This document shows, piece by piece, positions 56,820 through 64,000 of a stretch of DNA of 64,000 nucleotides. The notes below the pieces were generated by a model, which ran no database searches, was not told where the DNA came from, and saw only the letters and a program-made list of their open reading frames with translations. The DNA is taken from the NCBI GenBank assembly GCA_003290165.1, contig QNQO01008311.1:124001-188000 (forward strand). Direction: 5' to 3'. This stretch comes from Berberis thunbergii. Taxonomy: Eukaryota > Streptophyta > Magnoliopsida > Ranunculales > Berberidaceae. Positions within the stretch are counted from its first letter, which is position 1. Each line of letters begins with the position of its first letter. The position numbers and the translations under genes were made by a program.

Positions 56820-58436
56820 AGCTCATTGAGATTACTTAGTTTTCTCTCTCTCTTTCGATCTTTCTCATGGAGCTCTAAAACTAGGTCAGTCCACTTCACG
56901 GCTTTGAAGCCTCTTTTGTTCTTTATTTTGACACTTTTTGTTGTTGAGCGTTTCTTACAGAAGTTTAGATTTCAAGCCAAGGTGAGAGAATCACGAAACC
57001 CTAGAAACTATTTGTATTTCTTTCAATCTTACTTTGATTTCGTTGTTGGAGAGTTCGATTAGGTGATTGAGTTGTTCAAGGTTGAGTGATTCGATTCGAT
57101 TTGGTGTGAAGAGTTGAAGTTAGGTTTTGTTTTTGCTTCGTTTGCATTTTTTGTTCAATAACGTTTGATGTTTTCGATTGTAATAGATTTGTGATTGTGC
57201 TTATTAGGATGTTTGCTTGAGTTGGTGAACTGATTTAGAGATAAATGGAGTACATTAAGAATGAAGGTTTTGATGAGGCGATTGATAAAGGACTTCCACT
57301 TATGCTTGTTGGTTCTCGGATTTCTTCTTCTAAGGGTCTCGAATCAGCTTTTCGAAGCTTGGGCTGGCTCAAGGGTATAACTTTCTTCTTACTTGTCTTT
57401 TTGGTCTCTACAGTAGAGTTATTCTCTCCTCTACTATATCAATTGACTGTAATAGTAATACAGTGGTTAGGTTTAGTTGTTTTTGTGTATATTTAGAATT
57501 CTCGATCATGTTGTTGCTATTGAATTCAAGTTATGTTAGATATAGTAGGCCCTGAGTTGCACGTTGTAAATAAAAACGAGGGTTCTATTTATCTTGAGGC
57601 ATAGGCTTTGGTTTTTCTAACTCTCGATCAAGAGCAAAAGGCCACTTCGCAATTGTTGCCTATCAATTTCAATGGACTAGGCAAGGTGAGCGATTATCAT
57701 ACTTATCATAGTTATAGTATGTCAAAATTTGTACCAGTGATTCTTGCTAAGAGAGGTCGAAATTTACAAACTAAGTTCTCGTTACTATGTTTCTTGTTGT
57801 TATAAGCTCATGTTTTGACCAGGGTGTAATACTATGATAATTTTTCCTTGACTCATATGTTGGTTGGACATTATTTATCAAAGAATGCAAGTCTTTATAT
57901 CACATGTCATTAGGGATTCATAGCATACATTTAGATGTTAATTCTGTGTGTTTGTGTGTGATATGTAGCCCTGCGAAAAATGAAAATTGCAGATGCGGTA
58001 AAGACCTTGGATTTCTAGTTGTATGTGGTGTCCATGTCCTTTCTTAGGATCATGAATTGTGCCATGCTCAAAGGAAGGTAACAACAGCTGAATATCACCA
58101 TCCCCTCTTATTTAGTTTTGTTAGTCTTGGAGTGGTAGTGTGTGTTCTGTTTTTTTAGTTCATTCTGTGTCAGATTCTGCCAAACCTGAATCAGTAATGG
58201 TGTCAAGGTAACCTGTTGTTGTGAGTAGGTTATTGCATTATAAATATTTTATTCGGCTGCACAGTTTTGTGTTTCATCATACTAGCTTGTAAGGAACCAC
58301 AATTCTAGACTTTTGGAATCAAATGACATGGTATCAATTTGATATGAGTAGGTGTTTCTACACAATGGAATATCTAAATACAGAGCAAGTTATCTTTCTA
58401 TAGTTGTGAAATTCAATAGCAAAATTATATTTACAA
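56820..58436 (+). other. Gene-like region of unknown origin in CACTA-2
   Basis: After the terminal zone come CT-rich leader-like stretches (gttttctctctctctttcg, 56839) and open frames: 57245-57496 starts MEYIKNEGFDEAIDKGLPLM LVGSRISSSKGLESAF, and 57608-57805 includes open wording before a donor-like aggtgag (57685). Another exon-like patch (tatgtag before ccctgcgaaaaatg, 57969) contains NENCRCGKDLGFLVVCG. These look like one or more captured genes with introns, but I cannot name them. Confidence 0.35.
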
Positions 58437-59193
58437 CGGCTACTACTTCAAAGATGATTTGAATACTTTATACGAGGCTGAGATAGCAATGTTGGACTTG
58501 TACTGTGAGAGGGCCCAAATTGAGGATGGTTAGAGTGTTCTGGATCTTGGGTGTGGTCAAGGAGCTTTCACATTACATGTAGCTCAAAAGTTCAAAAAAT
58601 GTCGCGTTATAGCCATTACCAATTCAGTGGCACAGAAAGAATTCATAGAGGATCAAGCTAAGTAAGTATTAGACACCCACTTTGCTTGCTTGCTTGCTTG
58701 TGATCTAATGTTGGTGTTACCTAGCTTTACATATTTAGCTCATCCTCTAGTTACTTCCTTTTATTGTTAGGAAGAGTAATTTGTCAAACATGAAGGTCAT
58801 GCTTGTAGACATAACAAAGCACGAGACAAATGACACTTTCGATGGCATGGTGGTCATCGAGTTGTTTGAGGTACATATTACAACACTCTCATTAGAATGT
58901 AAGTTTAAGAGTTCATTTGTACGTCAGAAACTCATATATTTCTTGTTTGGACTCGGTGCAGCGTCGAACAAATGATTTTGGTTGATATGTTATAACACCA
59001 CATACCACCACAAACACTCTTATGTTCCTTTTTGAGTTGGGTTGTACTTAATGTAATGTGATCTTAATCTGTTTTTTTGTAGCATATGAAGAATTATGAA
59101 CTACTTTCAAGGAAGATATCCAAATGAATGTCAGAAGATGGATTTCGTTTCATTGAGCGCATAAGCCACAAAACTTTTGCTTATCACTATGAG
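58437..59193 (+). pseudogene. Coclaurine N-methyltransferase-like gene, three exons (captured)
   Basis: Exon a (58437-58661): YFKDDLNTLYEAEIAMLDLY CERAQIEDG, stop in place of Gln, SVLDLGCGQGAFTLHVAQ (the SAM-binding GxGxG-type loop), then VIAITNSVAQKEFIEDQA; donor gtaagt. Exon b (58771-58870): SNLSNMKVMLVDITKHET, FDGMVVIELFE; donor gtacat. Exon c (59083-59193): HMKNYELLSRKIS, stop in place of Trp, MSEDGFRFIERISHKTFAYH YE; donor gtaaaa. All splice sites are conserved, so genomic DNA was captured. These enzymes (CNMT and the widespread CNMT-like group) transfer methyl from SAM; true CNMT acts in benzylisoquinoline alkaloid synthesis, but plain plants have relatives of unknown substrate. Two stops and missing ends make it inactive. 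Confidence 0.83.
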
Positions 59194-60463
59194 GTAAAAA
59201 GAGCTTAGTCTTGATATATATTTTCCTTCTCAATATTGCATTTGTGTTGAGCAAGGATTGTGATTTTGTTTTTCGATGTAATTTCGATAAGTTAATTTTA
59301 AGAAATTTTTTGTTGTGTATAGAAAAAACGCAAAAATTTCGGTTGTAATTTTGAATTTATCAATATAATTTAAGCATTTTAAACTCTTAAATACTACATA
59401 AAGAGGACTATAAGACTCATAATGTCACACAAACAATATATTGCATAAGAATAACTTATATAAATTTTTTTTAATATTAAAGTTAAAATGTAGGAAAATT
59501 GAGACTAGTCTAACGAAATAAATTAATATTTCGAATTTTGAAAGAAAATTCGGTAACTCAAAAAAGAGAAATATTCAGTGAAATTTCAACATTTTTCGAG
59601 AAATCACATACCTTGGTGTTGAGTATGTATCAGACACGTTGAAATCAAATTCGAGTATAAACTCGTTTCTTCCAAGCTTCATTTCCTAATACCTAGTGAT
59701 AATTGTAAGAACTTTATTTTGTAGCCTATGGATGAAGAAGACCAGTTCACCACTTTAGATTGATCCTTCAATCATTCTTTATCAATCTAAAAATGAACTC
59801 CTTAAGTTTCGAGTTTGTGCTAAATAATAAACGGTGCTTCCGAGAACTTACAATTTTCAATGTTTTGTGATATAAATGGCAGGGTGATGTGATTAGACTC
59901 TTAATGGGAAGCATTTTTCTCGTAGCTGGTAAGTGCAAGTCTAAAGATTTATATGAGAGTGATGCTTGTTTCCCTTGTCAAATGATCTAGTGCAAAAACA
60001 GAATTTCATTAGCTCTAATTCTGCAAAACACTATTATGTTTTATAGTGAGACTTGGTTGAAGAGAATCGATGCAAATATTGATATAGTAAAAGCAAAATT
60101 TTTAGGTGAGTTACTTTAATTTTCATTCTTCAAAGTCTACATTTTATATTCATAAGCTGTGAATACTTACTCTTCAAAGATGTTAATATTTACTAAAAGC
60201 AAAGGTGGTATGCATTTTTAGCAAGACTAAAAGGAAATTACTTCAACACTCCTTTGTTGCTGCATTTGTTCACCTTGTTTGCACTATAGTACAAACTCGT
60301 TTTATATTAATTGTGCACAGGTTAGTATGTCATGCTTATGGTTGCTATTATATGAACAACCACTTAGTTCACGTTTGATGCATCGTGTACAAAAAGTAGG
60401 TGTGTAAACCATATGAACAAAGGAAAATCAATGAACCGGCGATGAAATTAGGTAGGTTTTATT
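59194..60463. other. CACTA-2 interior, intron-like, no gene recognised
   Basis: Probably captured intron or flank after the methyltransferase exons. 59259-59600 has ttttgtttttcgatgtaatt and other AT-rich wording that loosely resembles the hAT-like element interior near 34260-34330 (ttcttaaaatta, caaaatta). No coding content. Confidence 0.35.
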
Positions 60464-61711
60464 CGGAAAATGACTTTTAAGGCCTACTTTTTTTTTTTTC
60501 ACAAAATAGACAATTTAGATACCGTAGTTAATGTAATGGTTAATTTGTGCATATTTTTATACTTTTATGACCAACAAGGACTATTTAATTTACCCATGTT
60601 AACTCGTAAACTTATAGGACATATTTACCCTTACTAAACAAATAAAAAACCTAATTTTATACTTTTGTGACCGACAAAGACTCTTATTAATGATTCTAAT
60701 TTTTTTTTTGTTATTTTTACTTTTTTAAACCCTTAACCCCTCCCACCCCATTAATCATTTTTTTTAATGTTATCTAGTTTTTTAATTGCAGTTTGAGCAA
60801 TTATTTTATGACATTTGTTAGCTACAAATGACTACATTAATATTTTCATGTTAGCATTTTTTTATTCTTGAATGTGTTTGATTTGACTAGTTGTGAAGGT
60901 GTATCTGAGTTTGAAGAATATATTTTTTTCAATTAATGGTTGCTTCAATTCTCTGCCACTATTTAGTTTATATGAAATTATCTTATTCAATATTGGCTCC
61001 CATTTTACCTTTGAGGTTATGATCATGTTTTGTGGTAGATAGCTTATGACAAAAAATAGCCGCAAAGAATAAAATATATTACTTTACAAATACCCATGCA
61101 TTGAAGAATAGGAAATCAAATTTCGATAGTGGGAAAATTGATTTTATTAACTATATTACGGAATAAGAAGCAATGATAATTAAAACCAAATTTTTAATCA
61201 TCATTAAGAAAGGTAATGCACGGGTACCTGTAAACTTTTCTAATCAAATTTATGACAAGTTAATCAAATTGATTTTATTAAATAATTGAAACTAAATTTC
61301 TAATCATCATTGACTACATTATGAAAAGTTTTATGCTAAGGTTTAGAATAATAATTTGATTAACTTGTCAGTCAATGAAAATTTATAAAAAATTATAATT
61401 GGTTGCTCATAATTAGAATCATTAATATCGAGTACCTACCAGTGGCATGGGGTGGGAGGGGTTAAGGGTAAAAAATAAAATAAAAATTAGAATTATTATT
61501 AAAATAGTCATTATTGGTCAAAAAAGTATAAAATTAGGTTTTCTATTTGTTTAGGAATGGTAAATATGTCCTATAACTTTATGAGTTAACTTGGGTCAAT
61601 AAAATAGTCATTGTTAGTCATAAAAGTATAGGCACAAATTAGTCATTACATCAACTACGATATCTAAATGGTTTATTTTGTGAAGAAGTAGACCTTAAGA
61701 GTCATTTTCCG
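60464..61711. mobile_element. Mutator-like MITE with long inverted repeats
   Basis: The first roughly 290 bases (60464-60752) return inverted in the last roughly 270 (61443-61711): CGGAAAATGAC at the left end and GTCATTTTCCG at the right, and acccctcccaccccat facing atggggtgggaggggt at the inner ends. The flanking 9 bp are ggttttatt (60455-60463) and tattttatt (61712-61720), seven of nine alike, fitting a Mutator target duplication. The middle (60753-61442) has no gene I recognise. Non-autonomous. Confidence 0.85.
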
Positions 61712-62429
61712 TATTTTATTCCAAAACCCATTGAGACTGGGTGAGGAGTCTTAGGATTGTACAATGTTGTCATGTGGATGTAATCTTCCAAAGCATTGCC
61801 TGAAATTGGTCCAAAGTTATTGGATTTGCCCCAAATGCAAAATGAGGTGAGGTCCATAGGATTCATGTGTTTCTGTCAAAAATTAAAACAATTTGAATTT
61901 GAAAGTACCTTTTGAACATGCACGAAAGTTGCGTTGTTTATCACTATTTAATCACTACCTACTTGAAACAAGTTTCCATTCTTTTTCTTCTTCCAGTTTT
62001 GTGGTGGTTGCCTTTGCAACACTCATTTGCTCACAACATAACTACCAATGTCAAGTTTAATTTGGATACTTGATACTTGATTTGGATGAAGTGGCTGGGA
62101 CAGTAAAGTTAAGTAAACATGAAATGCCCTATTGTTAATTGGTTGTATAAATATATAGAGTGGCCCAATTCAACCTGCTAGACTTGAGCATCTCAATGCG
62201 AGTCTGACTTGTCTGGTCATCACAGGTTAATTGGTTGGGCAGATTGTATTGTTTATCATGAAATGTACTGTTGGATAGCTATTAATGTGAAAGATTTATG
62301 TAACAATAGTCTTTAAGTTTTGCAATATGTTGTTTATTCTGGCAACTAAATAAGTTTCGTTTTATGTTCCTCAGGTAGGGTTCTTCTCAGGGCGCAAGAA
62401 ACCTATTTATACTAGGTTTATGATACTAA
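61712..62429. other. CACTA-2 interior between two small elements
   Basis: No element ends seen. The plus strand at about 61790-61870 reads AL(P)EIGPKLLDLPQMQNEVRS in one frame, perhaps another captured exon of unknown identity. Confidence 0.3.
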
Positions 62430-62719
62430 TAGTGTTCTAAAAATCGGTCTAGGCGAGCTGGGCGGGATATGCGATCTCCTAGATTGATTTTTGAATTTTC
62501 TAGTTTGAAAAAAATAAAAATAAAAACTTTGTTTTTGTATACATTTTGCATATGTATCTTGCATTAAATTAGAAGTAATTTATATGCTATTATGATTAAA
62601 ATTTATAAGTTATAAATTATAATAACTAAATAAATAAACTGTCTAGAACCCGCCTAGTCCTCTGGGTGCTAGTCCCCTACTCGCCGCTCGCCTATTGCCT
62701 AGCATTTTTTAGAACAATG
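62430..62719. mobile_element. hAT-like MITE
   Basis: Ends TAGTGTTCTAAAAATCGG and the inverse of CATTGTTCTAAAAAATGC, with ggtctaggcg at one side facing tcgcctattgcctag at the other. 8-bp flanks gatactaa (62422-62429) and gatactag (62720-62727), one mismatch. 290 bp, non-coding. Confidence 0.82.
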
Positions 62720-62749
62720 GATACTAGTATATTAATTGAAGACTTTATT

Positions 62750-63035
62750 CAATATGATTTATTTATTTAATTAAAAATAAAGAAAATTTTACATATTGAT
62801 TTTTGTAAGAAAAAACATTTGTAACACGTCGGGGTGTTACTAATATTTGAATATTATAACATGCTACACTGCCATTAGTAACCTTGGACAATTGTTACAA
62901 AATATGAAGGTTGTAACACGTCAAGGTGTTACTAATATTTGTAATGTCATGATTTGCAAGAGTTTTGTGGTGTTACAAATTTTTTTAGGAACAAAGCTAG
63001 TGTGCTACAAATTGTCATTTTAATTTGATGTAGTG
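62750..63035. repeat. Right terminal and subterminal region of CACTA-2
   Basis: Same order of blocks as 11385-11641 (aaaacatttgtaacacgtcg, gttactaatatttgaat, ggttgtaacacgtcaagg, tttttaggaacaaagc). Shows the two CACTA elements share transposase-binding ends. Confidence 0.85.
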
Positions 63036-63770
63036 CGTGACTATGACTGCTATCTGTTTTGGGCTTTCATTGCTGCGTAGTGGCATTCACACGTAGTTGG
63101 CTGATCTCCTTTGATGACCCCAACGTCGTCATCAGTGTGATATTTCAGACATTGATGCATGGTAGAGGACACTGCACCCATGTCATGTAGCAAAGGCCTT
63201 CCTAGATACATGTTGTATGCGGATGGTGCATCAATAATGAGGAAGTCCGTTAATAGGACTCAGCATTTACCTGGCTTTCCCGCATCCACTGGTAAGTGGG
63301 TTAGTCCGAGTGGACGACATTGTTCTCCACTGAAACCTACCATCAGTTGGTCGTTGGGTGTAAGCATTTCTTCACTGAATTGCATCTTGCATAATGCTGT
63401 CAGGTACAGAAGGTTGACAGTGCTATCTATATCGACTAATACTCTTTTAATTTCTCATCTGGCTATCAAAACCGAGATCACGAGAGCATCACTGTGTGGG
63501 AAATGAACTCTCTGTGCATCTTTTTTGGAAAAGGTCAGAGTTCAATGATGTATTCTAGCGCGCTCAACAGAAGGCTCCGGGTATCGGATTCTCCTCCGTA
63601 AATCCCAGATTGATTGCTTCCGTTATTAGTAATTCAGTTTCACTGACGGAAGGGTTGCCTTGATTGTTGCCAAGCTGAGAGTTAGTAGTATGTTCCATTT
63701 GTACTAACTTTTTCTGTTACTGATTCGTGCTAAGGAAATTACCAACAAAAGACTCTCTTTTAGAAGAGAA
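63036..63770 (-). pseudogene. Tat-2 gag start fused to protease
   Basis: The minus strand from about 63697 starts MEHTTNSQLGNNQGNPSVSE, matching Tat-1 gag, but after about 45 codons jumps near 63550 to LTFSKKDAQRVHFPHSDALV ISVLIA, the protease. So almost all of gag is deleted. The protease active site reads VDIDST, with the second position of D-x-G lost, and GFSGEQCRPLG follows. It ends at the CACTA-2 border. Confidence 0.83.
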
Positions 63771-63779
63771 AACAGTTGT

Positions 63780-63797
63780 TTCCCACAGACGACGCCA
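63780..63797 (-). other. Primer binding site of Tat-2
   Basis: Plus strand ttcccacagacgacgcca, i.e. TGGCGTCGTCTGTGGGAA on the element strand, three bases from the LTR; typical Tat primer site. Confidence 0.85.
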
Positions 63798-63800
63798 AAA

Positions 63801-64000
63801 TGATGCATCCAAATCTGGTCTCCTAGAGATCAGATCTACAAAACAAGGTTAAATTGCCAAAGACAACATTTTTGGTGGCCGAAGTATAGTTCAGTTAATA
63901 TGATTTGGACATAGTATAGTTTAGTTGAATTTGCATATCTTTTGTTGAATGTTCCATTTACCTTATATAACGTTTGTCATTAATTCTCTATACGACTTAG
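63801..64000 (-). repeat. 5' LTR of Tat-2 (cut by window end)
   Basis: Starts tgatgcatccaaatctggtc. On the element strand it ends gatttggatgcatca, parallel to Tat-1's gatttggacacatca, and shares the atataaggtaa TATA-like region. Continues beyond base 64000. Confidence 0.85.

Larger units (their letters stand above)
56677..63035. mobile_element. CACTA-2: same family as CACTA-1, carrying a methyltransferase gene piece
   Basis: Starts TACTACACCAAATGG (first base changed from C) and ends ttgatgtagtg. A perfect 3-bp duplication cgt flanks it (56674-56676 and 63036-63038), and removal restores sequence parallel to Tat-1 around 47315-47345. Both ends match CACTA-1 in order and wording. No transposase recognised. 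Its interior has a coclaurine N-methyltransferase-like fragment, a long-TIR Mutator-like element and a hAT-like MITE. Length 6.36 kb. Confidence 0.9.
51481..64000 (-). mobile_element. Tat-2: Tat-type Ty3/gypsy element split by CACTA-2, runs off the window
   Basis: Minus strand, from the right: 5' LTR (63801 onward), primer site, gag start fused to protease (63036-63770), then after CACTA-2 the RT (55700-56460), RNase H domains (54660-55690), integrase (53650-54640), a tandem repeat (52640-53500) and a region with an antisense ORF (51490-52300). No 3' LTR seen. The left limit is set at the antisense ORF and is uncertain. Confidence 0.82.

Overview
This is a stretch of higher-plant nuclear DNA, most likely from a eudicot. 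The signs are AT-rich sequence, GT/AG introns in gene fragments, and plant-specific gene families (growth-regulating factor, chromomethylase, coclaurine N-methyltransferase-like). The species cannot be told from the sequence. I see no complete ordinary host gene. Almost everything is transposable element (TE), nested several layers deep. Most of the 'genes' are decayed retrotransposon reading frames or pieces of host genes carried by DNA transposons. Boundaries were set by reading terminal repeats, target-site duplications (TSDs) and split reading frames by eye. No alignment or database search was run. Lineage names (Reina/Galadriel, Athila, Tekay, Tat) are judgements from motifs.

Region 1 (about 30-26,141) is one Ty3/gypsy chromovirus on the minus strand. 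It was originally about 5 kb and is now spread over 26 kb by three insertions. A 10.1-kb CACTA transposon (1542-11641) splits the integrase. A 7.6-kb Athila-type LTR element (13882-21524) splits the coding region between gag and the zinc knuckle. A 3.4-kb hAT element (22424-25782) splits the start of gag and itself carries a 653-bp TRIM with two identical LTRs (24778-25430). The CACTA element carries pieces of a pyruvate kinase, a MOZART1/GIP1 gene broken by a MITE, an aldo-keto reductase and a growth-regulating factor. It also holds an intact small cysteine-rich secreted-peptide ORF, a solo LTR and a small non-autonomous LTR element. At the right edge the chromovirus abuts what looks like the 5' end of a host gene.

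Region 2 (26,142-44,621) holds a second CACTA-type element with pieces of an MFSD5-like transporter and a RIC1-like gene (26722-29086), and a decayed gypsy gag-RT piece. Two paralogous chromomethylase (CMT) pseudogene fragments (30.5 and 44.0 kb) bracket a cluster of related Tekay-like LTRs. One of those LTRs is split by a hAT-like element that is split in turn by a 3.9-kb solo LTR.

Region 3 (44,622-64,000) holds two Tat-type gypsy elements facing each other. Tat-1 is on the plus strand and lacks its 3' end. Tat-2 is on the minus strand, has a roughly 79-bp tandem array after pol and an ORF antisense to the element, and runs off the right edge. Tat-2 is split by a third CACTA element (56677-63035) of the same family as the first. 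That copy carries three exons of a coclaurine N-methyltransferase-like gene with intact splice sites, a long-TIR Mutator-like element and a hAT-like MITE.
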